Source: Solibaculum_A intestinale (lineage in GTDB: Bacteria > Bacillota > Clostridia > Oscillospirales > Acutalibacteraceae). Taken from it: DNA of 64,000 bases. Each line of letters starts with the position of its first letter. Position 1 is the stretch's first letter. The notes beneath the pieces were generated by a model. That model saw nothing but the letters and a program-made list of their open reading frames with translations, was not told where the DNA came from and made no database searches. The DNA lies in NCBI RefSeq assembly GCF_040096205.1, contig NZ_JBBMFD010000001.1:395732-459731 (forward strand). Reading direction: 5' to 3'. Made by a program: the position numbers and the translations under genes. Below, piece by piece: positions 1 to 8,216 of this stretch.

Positions 1-578
1 CGGATGCGCTTTTCCAGCTTCTGCTCATAGGCGCGCACCGTTTGAGGAGAATGCTCCTCCACAAACGCCACCTTCTCTAAGATGGTTTGCGCCCGGGACT
101 CCACGTCCTCCTTCATCCGCCGTCCTTCCCGTTCCCGCATGGCGATAAACTCGTCTCCCGCCTGCTGGGCCACCGACCGGACCGCCGCCCAAATCTGCTC
201 CTCGTCCTCAGGAGCCTTATGCACGGTGAGCACGTCGGGATACCGGGAAATAAGAGACGCGGACACGTCGTTTCGCAGCTCGTACCGGTCGGCAAGCTCA
301 TTCAACGCCGCCAGGTAACCAGCCGCCAACGAATGGTTGACCACCACCTGGCAGGCGGTGGAATCCAGCGTTTCAATAGAAACATAGACATCCACTTTAC
401 CCCTGGCGATGCGGGTCTGGAAGTAAGCCTTGAGCTTTTCCTCCAGAAACCCATAAATGCGCGGAACCCGCGCGGAAAACTCATAATACCGGTGGTTGAC
501 CGACTTGATCTCCACCGTGATATCATGACCGTCGATGACCGCCTGCGCGCGGCCGTACCCTGTCATACTTCGGATCAT
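1..578 (-). CDS. yicC: YicC family endoribonuclease, 3' end beyond window
   Basis: The minus frame opens with MIRSMTGYGRA at 578, the signature N-terminus of the YicC family, followed by EIKSVNHRYYEFSARVP, also family-typical. About 192 codons are visible and the frame runs off the window edge, so the C-terminal domain (family length about 290 residues) is missing here. YicC proteins are now regarded as endoribonucleases acting on RNA in the cytoplasm; in Firmicutes the gene commonly precedes gmk/rpoZ-type genes, which cannot be checked here. Its own sigma-A type promoter lies about 90 bases upstream, with a leader hairpin between. The start at 578 was chosen because translation from it gives the conserved motif; the Shine-Dalgarno site is weak. 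Confidence 0.9.
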   Translation of the reverse strand, partial: MIRSMTGYGRAQAVIDGHDITVEIKSVNHRYYEFSARVPRIYGFLEEKLKAYFQTRIARGKVDVYVSIETLDSTACQVVVNHSLAAGYLAALNELADRYELRNDVSASLISRYPDVLTVHKAPEDEEQIWAAVRSVAQQAGDEFIAMREREGRRMKEDVESRAQTILEKVAFVEEHSPQTVRAYEQKLEKRI

Positions 579-624
579 GCATTTCACCACTTTAGTTCAA
601 TTCGCCTGTTTCTACAGAAAAGTT

Positions 625-693
625 CCCTGCTTCTTTGGACGCAAAGCAGGGTTTCCTATCGTTTATTTTACCGTTTTTCGCCTACCCTGTCAA
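625..693 (-). promoter_or_regulatory. yicC promoter and leader hairpin
   Basis: Reading the minus strand, TTGACA (688-693) and TAAAAT (665-670) are separated by 17 bases, a near-consensus sigma-A promoter pointing at yicC. The resulting leader holds an 8-bp hairpin (CCCTGCTT/AAGCAGGG, arms 625-632 and 644-651) with an 11-base loop. It has no clear U-run, so whether it regulates anything is unknown. Confidence 0.7.
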
Positions 694-777
694 CCGAATC
701 TGCGAATTTTGCCGTTCTCCAGGCGGGTGAGCTTATCTTCGGAATTTATACAGGCTGCCTTTTGCGAAAAGCCGAAA

Positions 778-801
778 GGCCCCCGGATACCTCCGGGGGC
801 C
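778..801. terminator. intrinsic terminator downstream of the carboxyltransferase operon
   Basis: A perfect 10-bp GC-rich stem (778-787 with 792-801) and a TACC loop sit 17 bases after the stop of the OadA-like gene. On the minus strand it is followed by an interrupted T tract (TTTCGGCTTTT); on the plus strand by TTTTT. It would end the carboxyltransferase transcript before the yicC promoter. Confidence 0.75.
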
Positions 802-817
802 TCGTTTTTCACTGCGA

Positions 818-2212
818 TCAAACGGGATGGACCTTATTCTCCATATCCACATTCTTGTCGATGTGGTACTTTTCATTGCGCCGCTGCTCAAAGAACTTGA
901 CTGCCACCTGGCCGAACTGGGCATAGGACAGGACATCCTCCTCCTGCTCCACCCATTCGCTGCACTCGGCGCGCAGCTTGTCGAGCTCCGGCTCGAGCAG
1001 GTCGGCCGGACGGCAGGTGATCGGCTCTTCGTCGCCGATAATCTTCTTGCGGAACTGGGGATCAATCGGCACCGGGGTCGCGCCGTACTCGCCGCGCACG
1101 ATGCCTTTGAATTCCTTCGTGACCATTTTATACCGCTCGCCGGTGATGACGTTGTAAACCGCCTGGGTGCCCACGATCTGGGAAGACGGAGTGACCAGCG
1201 GCGGATAGCCCGCGTCCGCGCGTACACGCGGCACTTCCTTGAGCACTTCCTCCAGCTTGTCCTCCTTGCCCGCCTGTTTGAGCTGGGAAACCAGGTTGGA
1301 TAGCATGCCGCCGGGCACCTGATAAAGGAGAGCGTTTGCGTCCACGCCCAGCACCTTAGTATTCATAAGACCGCTCTTAAGGTACTTCTGGCGGAGGGTA
1401 TCGAAATAAGCACGAATGCCGTCGAGCTTAACAAGATCAAGGCCGGTATCGTAAGGCGTGCCCTTGAGGGCCGCCACCATGGACTCGGTGGCCGGATGGG
1501 AGGTACCCATGGCCAGCGGGGACATGGCGGTGTCGATTACGTCCACGCCCGCCTCGATGCCCTTTAAGAGAACCATGGAGGCAAGGCCGGCGGTATAGTG
1601 GGAATGAAGCTGGATCGGGATCTTCACCGATTCCTTGAGCGCCTTGACCAGATCATAGGTGGCATAGGGCGTCAGAAGGCCGGCCATGTCCTTGATGCAG
1701 ATGGAGTCCGCACCCCGCTCCTCCAGCTCCTTGGCGTATTTGACATAGTATTCGGTACTGAAAACCGGGCCGGTGGTGTAGGAAATGGCGGCTTGCAAAT
1801 GAGCGCCTTCCTTCTTGGTGGCCTTGATGGCGGTTTCCAGGTTGCGCACATCGTTGAGCGCGTCGAAGATGCGAAGGATGTCGATGCCGTTTGCCACCGA
1901 CTTCTGCACGAAATATTCCACCACGTCGTCCGCATAGTGGCGGTAACCGAGCATGTTCTGCCCGCGGAAGAGCATCTGCAGTTTGGTGTTGGGCGCCTTC
2001 TTGCGGATGATGCGAAGGCGTTCCCAAGGATCTTCGTTGAGAAAACGCAGGCATGCGTCAAAGGTGGCGCCGCCCCAGCATTCCAGCGAATGAAAGCCCA
2101 CTGCGTCAAGCTGTTCGAGAACCGGAAGCATTTCTTCCGTCGTCATGCGGGTCGCGATCAGGGACTGATGCGCGTCGCGCAGGACGGTTTCTGTAATTCC
2201 AACCTTAGCCAA
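818..2212 (-). CDS. OadA/5S-type biotin-dependent carboxyltransferase subunit
   Basis: This 464-residue protein has the DRE-TIM barrel N-terminus (LRDAHQSLIATRM, LECWGGATFDACLRFL) and the conserved C-terminal PYC/OADA domain (QVPGGMLSNLVSQL, GAEY-type GEYGATPVPI) of oxaloacetate decarboxylase alpha and pyruvate carboxylase carboxyltransferase subunits. It transfers CO2 between carboxybiotin and pyruvate/oxaloacetate; the metal-binding HSH is seen in QLHSHYTAG. Unlike OadA of sodium pumps (about 590 residues) it has no C-terminal biotin domain; the carrier is the separate gene upstream. It is the last gene of a three-gene operon, 24 bases after the carrier gene. Length and partner genes fit the 5S subunit of transcarboxylase best; oxaloacetate decarboxylase alpha is the alternative. 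Confidence 0.88.
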   Translation of the reverse strand: MAKVGITETVLRDAHQSLIATRMTTEEMLPVLEQLDAVGFHSLECWGGATFDACLRFLNEDPWERLRIIRKKAPNTKLQMLFRGQNMLGYRHYADDVVEYFVQKSVANGIDILRIFDALNDVRNLETAIKATKKEGAHLQAAISYTTGPVFSTEYYVKYAKELEERGADSICIKDMAGLLTPYATYDLVKALKESVKIPIQLHSHYTAGLASMVLLKGIEAGVDVIDTAMSPLAMGTSHPATESMVAALKGTPYDTGLDLVKLDGIRAYFDTLRQKYLKSGLMNTKVLGVDANALLYQVPGGMLSNLVSQLKQAGKEDKLEEVLKEVPRVRADAGYPPLVTPSSQIVGTQAVYNVITGERYKMVTKEFKGIVRGEYGATPVPIDPQFRKKIIGDEEPITCRPADLLEPELDKLRAECSEWVEQEEDVLSYAQFGQVAVKFFEQRRNEKYHIDKNVDMENKVHPV

Positions 2213-2236
2213 GTTGTTGCACCTCTTTCCCGAATG

Positions 2237-2605
2237 TTACTGGAGCGCGATCATGGGCTTGCCGGAGTCGACGCTTTCGCCCTTATTGACCATGACCGAC
2301 GCCACGACGCCGTCGCGGGGAGCCATAATCTCATTTTCCATCTTCATCGCTTCCAGTACCAGCAGCACATCGCCGCTCTTGACCGAGTCGCCCGCCTTGA
2401 CGTTGACGCTCAGAATGGTGCCGGGCATGGGGGCGGCGATGGTCTCGCTGCCGGAAGGCGCCGCTGCGGGAGCAGCCGGAGCTGCCGCCGGAGCCGCAGG
2501 AGCGGCGGGAGCAGGAGCAGCCGGGGCAGGAGCCGCATTGGCACCCAGTTCTTCCACCTGTACGTCGTACGCTTTTCCGTTGACCGTGACTCTCAAATTC
2601 TTCAT
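2237..2605 (-). CDS. biotin carboxyl carrier protein (1.3S-type)
   Basis: 122 residues. The N-terminal strand region (MKNLRVTVNGKAYDVQVEE) is followed by a flexible Ala/Pro-rich linker of about 30 residues, then a biotinyl domain with the biotinylation motif EAMKMEN; the lysine between the two methionines is the attachment site. It shuttles carboxyl groups between the acyl-CoA carboxyltransferase encoded upstream and the OadA-type subunit encoded downstream. The start has a good ribosome site (GGAGGAAAGG region). The 111-base gap from the upstream gene has no promoter that I can see. The layout matches methylmalonyl-CoA decarboxylase or transcarboxylase biotin subunits. Confidence 0.93.
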   Translation of the reverse strand: MKNLRVTVNGKAYDVQVEELGANAAPAPAAPAPAAPAAPAAAPAAPAAAPSGSETIAAPMPGTILSVNVKAGDSVKSGDVLLVLEAMKMENEIMAPRDGVVASVMVNKGESVDSGKPMIALQ

Positions 2606-2716
2606 GATAAACCACCTTTCCTCCAGCGGCTTTCCTTTTTGTTCTCATTTTAGCCCCACCCGCATTTGCCGCTGGGAAATGACGGTGGCTTTTTCACCCG
2701 GGAACCCGGATGTTTG

Positions 2717-4018
2717 TTACAGCTGAATGTTCGAGTGCTTCTTGGGCAGGCGGGAAACGCGCTTGCCTGCCAGCAGGTCCAGCGCCGCAATGAGGCGGGC
2801 TCTGGTCTCGCCCGGCTCGATGACCTCTTCAAGAAGGCCGGCCTTGGTCGCGTCAAAGGGAGCGGCCTTGGTATCGGCGTACTCCTGCACCAGCGCCGAG
2901 CGCTCGGTAAGCGGGTCCTTCATCGCGGCGAGCTTCTTGTTCCACATAATGGCCACCGCCGTCTCCGGCGCTAAGCCGGAAATCACCGCCTGGGGCCAGG
3001 CGTAAACCACATCGGCACCCGACGCCGTGCCCGCCATGGCGACATAAGCCGAACCGATGGCCGAGCCGGTGATGACCGAGACCTTTGCCGTGGTCGCTTC
3101 CGCGTAAGCGTGTGCCACCATGGACGCCTCCTTGATGGAAGCAAAGCCTTCGCAGTCCACAAAGGTGACCACCGGAATCGCAAAGGCGTCCGCAAACCGC
3201 ACCATCCGCGCGATCTTTGCGCTGGAGGCCGCATCCAAGGCGCCTCCCTTGGTCATGGCAACCGCCACCGTCTGGCCCGCGATGCGGGCAAGGCCGGTTA
3301 CCGCCTTCTCGCCTACCTTTGCCTGGAATTCCACGAAGCTGCCGCCGTCCACCGTCTGGCAGATGGGGCATGCGTCAGAATCCGGCTCGGCGGAGTCGGC
3401 CACCGGGGTGGTGGAAATGTTATTGAGAGGCAGAAGAGAGACGACCTCCTTGACCTTGGCCACCGCCTCGTCAAGGGTTTCGGTCTCCACCGAAATGACG
3501 CTCTTGGCCTTGTCCTCTTCGTTTGCAACCAGGAACAGATCGCCCTCGGCCGCCTTCACCACCACATCCGCGTCCGCCGCGATCAGGGAGAAAGCGCCCC
3601 CGCAGGGACCTGCAATGAGGGAAATCTGAGGTACGACGCCGGAAAGGTTGTTGCTCCACATGAGCAGCTCGCCGATGGCGGCAAGTGCTTCCACTCCCTC
3701 TTTGAGATAAGCGCCGTTGGAATTGAACACCCCGACAACCGGACAGCCGGTTTTCGCCGCCAGGTCATAGACCTTACGGATTTTCGCCGCCTGCTCTTTG
3801 CCGACCGCACCGCCGTTGACATCCCGGTCCTGTACGAAAACATACACCGGAGCGCCGTCCATGGCGCCGCAGCCGGTGATAACCTCAGGCGCCGTCATGC
3901 AGCCCAGTTCCGTAAAAGAGCCGGCGTCGAACAGCTTCTCGGTAAGCTTGCGGGCCGGCGTCTGCTCTTTGGACGCGCGCGCCTGCTTCAACGTGTTGAG
4001 TCCGCTTTCTAAGCTCAT
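2717..4018 (-). CDS. acyl-CoA carboxyltransferase subunit (12S/MmdA-like, short)
   Basis: 433 residues with the two crotonase-like halves of biotin-dependent acyl-CoA carboxyltransferases: N-half features TPARKLTEKLFDAGSFTELG and the oxyanion-type GPCGGAFSLIAADADVV; C-half features AKIARMVRFADAFAIPVVTF and GSAIGSAYVAMAG. It is about 80 residues shorter than typical MmdA or 12S proteins (about 510), mainly in the loops. It would move CO2 between an acyl-CoA (methylmalonyl-, malonyl- or glutaconyl-CoA) and carboxybiotin; the sequence does not settle the substrate. The start at 4018 has GGAGGAACCAGA directly upstream. It is first gene of the operon and follows a sigma-A promoter. No membrane decarboxylase beta subunit (OadB/MmdB/GcdB) is present beside it. 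Confidence 0.85.
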   Translation of the reverse strand: MSLESGLNTLKQARASKEQTPARKLTEKLFDAGSFTELGCMTAPEVITGCGAMDGAPVYVFVQDRDVNGGAVGKEQAAKIRKVYDLAAKTGCPVVGVFNSNGAYLKEGVEALAAIGELLMWSNNLSGVVPQISLIAGPCGGAFSLIAADADVVVKAAEGDLFLVANEEDKAKSVISVETETLDEAVAKVKEVVSLLPLNNISTTPVADSAEPDSDACPICQTVDGGSFVEFQAKVGEKAVTGLARIAGQTVAVAMTKGGALDAASSAKIARMVRFADAFAIPVVTFVDCEGFASIKEASMVAHAYAEATTAKVSVITGSAIGSAYVAMAGTASGADVVYAWPQAVISGLAPETAVAIMWNKKLAAMKDPLTERSALVQEYADTKAAPFDATKAGLLEEVIEPGETRARLIAALDLLAGKRVSRLPKKHSNIQL

Positions 4019-4116
4019 TCTGGTTCCTCCATTATCAGGAACATCCGCCGAAATCCCGGCATTTTGCCCCCGTTTTTCTATTCGCCTTCCTGCGAAAACT
4101 ATTTTTACACCTAACT

Positions 4117-4145
4117 ATTATAATAAATTGTATATAATTTAACAA
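4117..4145 (-). promoter_or_regulatory. promoter of the carboxyltransferase operon
   Basis: Minus-strand TTGTTA (4140-4145), a 17-base AT-rich spacer and TATAAT (4117-4122), about 100 bases before the carboxyltransferase start. Confidence 0.7.
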
Positions 4146-4150
4146 GGTTT

Positions 4151-4531
4151 TCAACGGGGATTTCGGCCCGCGCAGCATCTTTGAAAGAACTGTGGTAAAT
4201 TTATCACCATTTTATCCCCTATTTTGTGGAATCCAACTGACGAAAGCACTTCAAACAACGCGGCAGTTTCGCATTCCACTGTTTTTGCTCCCGCATCCAT
4301 GGCAATGGAAGCCGCTGCGCGCACAAGTCCGTCCAACAGGGTTTGATCCTCGCCGAAAAAGATCGACCACAAAACCGCCCGCTCCCCTTCCCGGCTGAAC
4401 ACCAAGCTGCCGGTGCAGATCCCGTTTTCCACCGCTTCGAGCACGGCGAACCTTTGCTCCATAGGCATACCGTGGGTGCTTAGGAAAGTCTCCCGTCTCT
4501 CCTCATCTCTTACGGGCTGTATTTTTAGCAT
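4151..4531 (-). CDS. GNAT-like acetyltransferase, small
   Basis: 126 residues from the ATG at 4531, which follows GGAAAGAGGAAGAGCT; an in-frame upstream codon would add 11 residues but lacks a ribosome site. The pattern resembles a minimal N-acetyltransferase fold: a strand pair around GTCTGSLVF-like residues (ICTGSLVFSREGERAVLWSIFF), then the helix LLDGLVRAAASIAMDAGAKTV and the terminal LSSVGFHKIGDKMVI. The acetyl-CoA loop (Q/RxxGxG/A) is not recognisable, so activity is uncertain. It overlaps the end of rluB by 29 bases and is last in the site-2 protease to rluB operon. Substrate unknown. Confidence 0.6.
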   Translation of the reverse strand: MLKIQPVRDEERRETFLSTHGMPMEQRFAVLEAVENGICTGSLVFSREGERAVLWSIFFGEDQTLLDGLVRAAASIAMDAGAKTVECETAALFEVLSSVGFHKIGDKMVINLPQFFQRCCAGRNPR

Positions 4532-5300
4532 AGCTCTTCCTCTTTCCTTGCGTTTGTCCGGCATTTTTTCCTGCCGCCGGTTTTCCGCTCAGAAGCCGGC
4601 GCACCTCTTCGGTGGTCAGCTCCCGCCATTTGCCCGGCTGGAGCATTCCCAACCGCACCGGTCCGATGGCGATGCGCTTGAGCCGCGCCACCTCCAGCCC
4701 CAACACCTCGCACATTTTGCGGATCTGGCGGTTTCGCCCTTCGTGCAGGACGATTTCCACCACCGTGCGCCCTTCTTCCTTTTGTACCACATGAGCCTCG
4801 GCCGGAGCGGTTTTGCGCCCGTCGATGACGATGCCCTCCTGCATGCGAAGAAGCTGTTCGTCAGTGATTCCCGGGCGCACCGTCACCCGGTAGGTTTTGG
4901 GCACATGCTTGGACGGATGGGTTAAGACGTTGGCGAAATTGCCGTCGTTTGTGAGAAAAAGCATGCCTTCCGATTCCCGGTCCAGCCGTCCCACCGGGTA
5001 GACTCGTTCGGGGATGTCCTTCACCAAATCGGCCACGCACCGGCGGTCCTGCTCGTCGCTTAAGGTGGTGATATAGCCCCTGGGCTTATAAAGCATAATG
5101 TAGCGCATCGCATGCTTGTGTTCCAGACGCCTGCCATGGACTGTCACCAAATCCCTTTTGGGAATGACCTGATCCCCAATGGAGGCCTTGCGGCCGTTTA
5201 CTTTGACAAAGCCGCCCGCAATCAGCTCCTCCGACTTGCGCCGGGAGGCGACCCCGCATTCGGCCATGTATTTCTGCAGCCTTACCTTTTCGATCTTCAT
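4503..5300 (-). CDS. rluB: 23S rRNA pseudouridine synthase RluB-like
   Basis: 265 residues. An N-terminal S4 RNA-binding domain (RLQKYMAECGVASRRKSEELI) is followed by the RsuA/RluB pseudouridine synthase domain; the catalytic aspartate is in GRLDRESEGMLFLTNDG, and the late motif LHEGRNRQIRKMCE is clear. It isomerises a uridine in 23S rRNA (position 2605 in the E. coli family member). Lys/Arg-rich C-terminal tail. Start 5300 has AGGAAAGCA upstream and gives the standard MKIEKVRLQKY N-terminus. It lies 23 bases after dacF. In many Firmicutes rluB sits with scpA, scpB, ytfJ and dacF exactly as here. Confidence 0.93.
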   Translation of the reverse strand: MKIEKVRLQKYMAECGVASRRKSEELIAGGFVKVNGRKASIGDQVIPKRDLVTVHGRRLEHKHAMRYIMLYKPRGYITTLSDEQDRRCVADLVKDIPERVYPVGRLDRESEGMLFLTNDGNFANVLTHPSKHVPKTYRVTVRPGITDEQLLRMQEGIVIDGRKTAPAEAHVVQKEEGRTVVEIVLHEGRNRQIRKMCEVLGLEVARLKRIAIGPVRLGMLQPGKWRELTTEEVRRLLSGKPAAGKNAGQTQGKRKSYAKNTARKR

Positions 5301-5323
5301 TGCTTTCCTACTTCCTCCGATTC

Positions 5324-6487
5324 TTAAAACCATCCCGTTATGTACCGCCAGATTCCGGCGAAAAAGTTCCCGATCTGTTCAAAAAAGGATGGTTGCTTCT
5401 TGCTTAAAAGCACGTCGTGCTTGGCCATGAGCACCGTTTCCCCGATCTTCTGCCCATCGAGGTAATAAGACGCGATGCCCACCGCGCTGCCGGTGGAAAC
5501 CGGCGCGTAGACAAAGGGAGGCAGCTCGATCTTCACCTCTACCCTGGACAGATCCCCTTGCGTCAGGGGCGCGGTCGTCAGAGGCGGGCGCTGGATGACC
5601 GCCAGCTCTTCGAGCTCCCCGCCGGTGACCTTGATTCTCTGTTCCTCAATGGCCGGGAGATTCTGCACCGTCACCTGGGAAAACCCATAGTCAAGCAAAG
5701 CCTTGTGGTCCTTCCAGTCGTCCGGATCGTTTAAGGTTACCACCAGGAGCTTGACCCCGTCCCGCTCGGCGCAGGACACCAGGCACCGGCCCGACTTCTT
5801 GGTAAATCCGGTCTTGACCCCGATGGCCCCCTCGTACTCCTTTACCAGCCGGTTGTGGTTGCTTAAGGTACAGGTTTTCACCGGGTTTTGAAACTCCACC
5901 TGGGCGATGCTCTTGCGGGCGATGTCGGAAAAAACCGGGTTTGCCATGGCTTCCCGGGCAATGAGGGCCAAATCGTACGCCGTGGTGTAATGCTGCGCAT
6001 TGTCAAGCCCGGATGGGGTAACGAAGGAGGTATTCTGCGCGCCGATCTCCTTGGCCCGCTCGTTCATCAAAGCGGCGAACTCCTCGAAGCTCGGACGCAC
6101 CGTCAGGGCGATGGCGTTGGCCGCGTCGTTCCCAGAGGCCAGCAGTGCCCCGGTCACAAGCCCTTCCACCGTGATCACGTCCCCGATGTGCAGCCCCATG
6201 GAGGATCCCTCCACCAAGGCCATTTCCCCGGTGACCGTCACCGGCTGGTTTAAATCGCAGTTTTCCACCGCCAGCAGCGCCGTCATGATCTTCGTGGTGC
6301 TGGCCATAGGAAGCTGTTCGCTTTCGTTTTTCGCGTAGAGAACCCGTCCGGTTTGGCATTCCATCAGGACGGCGGCCTTTGCAGAGGTGGATGGCTCCCC
6401 CTCGGCGGCCTGCGCCGGCATGCCGGAAAGGAGCGTCACCACCGCAGCCGCCGTCGCCAACCCTTTTCGGATCGTTCGTTTACACAC
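5324..6487 (-). CDS. dacF: D-alanyl-D-alanine carboxypeptidase DacF
   Basis: 387-residue exported penicillin-binding protein. Signal peptide of about 28 residues ends near MPAQAAEG. The three active-site motifs are present: SxxK in MASTTKIMTALL, SxN in LASGNDAANAIA, and KTG in IGVKTGFTKKSG. A PBP5-type C-terminal beta domain and a final amphipathic, aromatic-rich tail (FFAGIWRYITGWF) should hold it on the outer face of the membrane. It trims pentapeptides of peptidoglycan; DacF homologues act in spore cortex synthesis. The start is GTG at 6487, behind AGAGGTGG. It stands between ytfJ and rluB, the usual clostridial arrangement. Confidence 0.93.
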   Translation of the reverse strand: MCKRTIRKGLATAAAVVTLLSGMPAQAAEGEPSTSAKAAVLMECQTGRVLYAKNESEQLPMASTTKIMTALLAVENCDLNQPVTVTGEMALVEGSSMGLHIGDVITVEGLVTGALLASGNDAANAIALTVRPSFEEFAALMNERAKEIGAQNTSFVTPSGLDNAQHYTTAYDLALIAREAMANPVFSDIARKSIAQVEFQNPVKTCTLSNHNRLVKEYEGAIGVKTGFTKKSGRCLVSCAERDGVKLLVVTLNDPDDWKDHKALLDYGFSQVTVQNLPAIEEQRIKVTGGELEELAVIQRPPLTTAPLTQGDLSRVEVKIELPPFVYAPVSTGSAVGIASYYLDGQKIGETVLMAKHDVLLSKKQPSFFEQIGNFFAGIWRYITGWF

Positions 6488-6561
6488 AGCAAAACCACCT
6501 CTTCATACGTTTGAAATTTCCAGTTGGACACTTTCATTGTATGCAGGTGGTTTGCGTTTCA

Positions 6562-6987
6562 TCATTCGGCTTTTTGAGGTTCTTTTGCTTCTTCGGCCAC
6601 ATTGACCGCTTTTTCTTCCGGCTTTTTCTTTTTAAAGAGAGCCGTGATCTGGTCGAAAACCTCCGGGACGATCTTTACGATATTGCTGCCCACATTGTCG
6701 GAATTCGCCACATGCAGGATCTTCGCCTCGCCGTTTGCAATGACGATAAAGGCCACAGGCGTGATGGAAATGCCCATGCCGCTGCCGCCGCCGAACAGCT
6801 CCTTTTCCGTCTTGGTCGGCAGGTCGGAGCCGCCCACGCCCAACCCGTAGCTGATTTTGGACACCGGGATCAGCGTGGTCCCGTCCTTTGCATAAATCGG
6901 ATCGCCGATGACCGTATTCGCGTCCACCAGTTCCCGGATTTTCTGCATAGTGGCTTCCATCATACTTTTAATGGGATGTTCGCTCAT
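6562..6987 (-). CDS. ytfJ: sporulation protein YtfJ (GerW family)
   Basis: 141 residues matching the YtfJ/GerW family: MSEHPIKSMMEATMQKIRELVDANTVIGDPI, then a glycine-rich centre (LGVGGSDL, GGGSGMGISITPVAFIVI) and a low-complexity acidic/lysine tail. Family members are made in the forespore and are needed for normal germination. Its start overlaps the DUF2953 gene by 4 bases (ATGA type), so the two are translationally coupled, as ytfI-ytfJ are in Bacillus. Confidence 0.93.
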   Translation of the reverse strand: MSEHPIKSMMEATMQKIRELVDANTVIGDPIYAKDGTTLIPVSKISYGLGVGGSDLPTKTEKELFGGGSGMGISITPVAFIVIANGEAKILHVANSDNVGSNIVKIVPEVFDQITALFKKKKPEEKAVNVAEEAKEPQKAE

Positions 6988-7637
6988 GCTACTGCACCGC
7001 CTTTTTGTGTATTGGTTTTGGATTTCTTCGCTTTTATCATGGTAACCAAAATCCGCCAGATTAAACCAATTCCGCTGGAAATTAAGAAAAATGGGCGGAT
7101 TTGAATGCGCGCATACAGATAAGCGCGGGATTTCGCTCCCTCGCGAAAGTCCGGAATGACGGAGAAGGCCTTTATCTGCATGGCCAAAAAGTTACACAGC
7201 ACGCCGAAGGCGCTATACACCGCCGCGCAGGTCCGTCCGTACTGAATGCCGGTGTCCGCCGCATCCTCTCCCACCACCGTCAGGTCGATAACCACATCGT
7301 GCACATGGATGCGCGACAGTGTGGACCTGGCCGCATGGCCGGTGTGATGGGCCAGCTCCCCCAGCAGGTGCACCACAGCGGAAAGCCCCTCTTCCTTGAG
7401 GATTATCTGAAAGGCGCTTTCCTTTTTCGGCGCTTCCTCACCAGGAGGAGGTTCCTTTTTCTTCTTTTTCTCCTTTTTTGGCTTCTTTTCCTTCTGAGGC
7501 ACCACCTGAAACTTCAAAAACGCATATTTGATCGTGAGGAAAAACCCTTCCTCATACCGGAAAAGCAGATGCAGCGGAAGAAACAGCAACAGAGCCAAAA
7601 ATGCCACAATCCCTCCCACAATAGCCAACGCGGTCAA
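6984..7637 (-). CDS. ytfI: DUF2953 membrane protein (YtfI-like)
   Basis: 217 residues. An N-terminal membrane helix (ALAIVGGIVAFLALLLFLPLHLLF) is followed by a strand, a long Lys/Glu/Pro spacer (residues about 50-70), a soluble domain containing HVHDVVIDLTVVGEDAADTGIQYG, and a second membrane segment near the end (FFLISSGIGLIWRILVTMI). This is the DUF2953 layout; the DVVIDLTVVGEDAADT stretch is the best-conserved part. Function unknown, but the constant pairing with ytfJ suggests a sporulation or envelope role. Confidence 0.85.
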   Translation of the reverse strand: MTALAIVGGIVAFLALLLFLPLHLLFRYEEGFFLTIKYAFLKFQVVPQKEKKPKKEKKKKKEPPPGEEAPKKESAFQIILKEEGLSAVVHLLGELAHHTGHAARSTLSRIHVHDVVIDLTVVGEDAADTGIQYGRTCAAVYSAFGVLCNFLAMQIKAFSVIPDFREGAKSRAYLYARIQIRPFFLISSGIGLIWRILVTMIKAKKSKTNTQKGGAVA

Positions 7638-7652
7638 GGCGCACCTCCTAAC

Positions 7653-8216
7653 TCATCCGTCCGTCTGTTCTGCCTTCATGGCTTCTTCCCCGCCAAGGCC
7701 CTCCTGCCGGTCGGGCAGGGGCGGCAGCTCGTCGAGGGAGGAAAACCCGAAGCAACGCAGAAAATCCGGCGTGGTTCCATACAACAGAGGCCGGCCGGGC
7801 AGCTCCAGCCGTCCCTTTTCTTCCAAAAGCCCCTTTGCGCACAGGCTCCCAACGACGCCCGAGCAGTCCACCCCTCTGACCTGCTCCACAAACGCCTTGG
7901 TCACCGGCTGGTTGTAGGCCACCACCGCCAGCACCTCCATGGCCGCCTGGGACAAAGGGGTGTTGCGCCGAATTTCCAGCGCCCGGCGGATGGCCTCGGC
8001 ATGCTCGGTTCTTGAGCAAAGCTGGTATTCTTCCCCCAAGCGCACCACACACAGGCCGCTTTGCCGGGCGTCCAGCTCGTCGGCCAGGTTCTGTGCCACT
8101 TTGCAGACCGTTTCCTTATCCAGCTTTAGCGCCTGGGCCAGCTTTTCCGCAGAGATGGGCGTGCCGCTTGCGAACAAGAGGGCCTCCAAAGCCGCGCGCG
8201 CTTCTTTTACTTCCAT
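7653..8216 (-). CDS. scpB: segregation and condensation protein B
   Basis: 187 residues with two winged-helix domains typical of ScpB: ALEALLFASGTPISAEKLAQAL at the start and MEVLAVVAYNQPVTKAFVEQVRGVD in the second half. ScpB dimers bind ScpA and, with SMC, form the condensin that compacts and separates chromosomes. The start overlaps the end of scpA by 10 bases. The C-terminal tail is acidic/polar and probably disordered. Confidence 0.95.
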   Translation of the reverse strand: MEVKEARAALEALLFASGTPISAEKLAQALKLDKETVCKVAQNLADELDARQSGLCVVRLGEEYQLCSRTEHAEAIRRALEIRRNTPLSQAAMEVLAVVAYNQPVTKAFVEQVRGVDCSGVVGSLCAKGLLEEKGRLELPGRPLLYGTTPDFLRCFGFSSLDELPPLPDRQEGLGGEEAMKAEQTDG

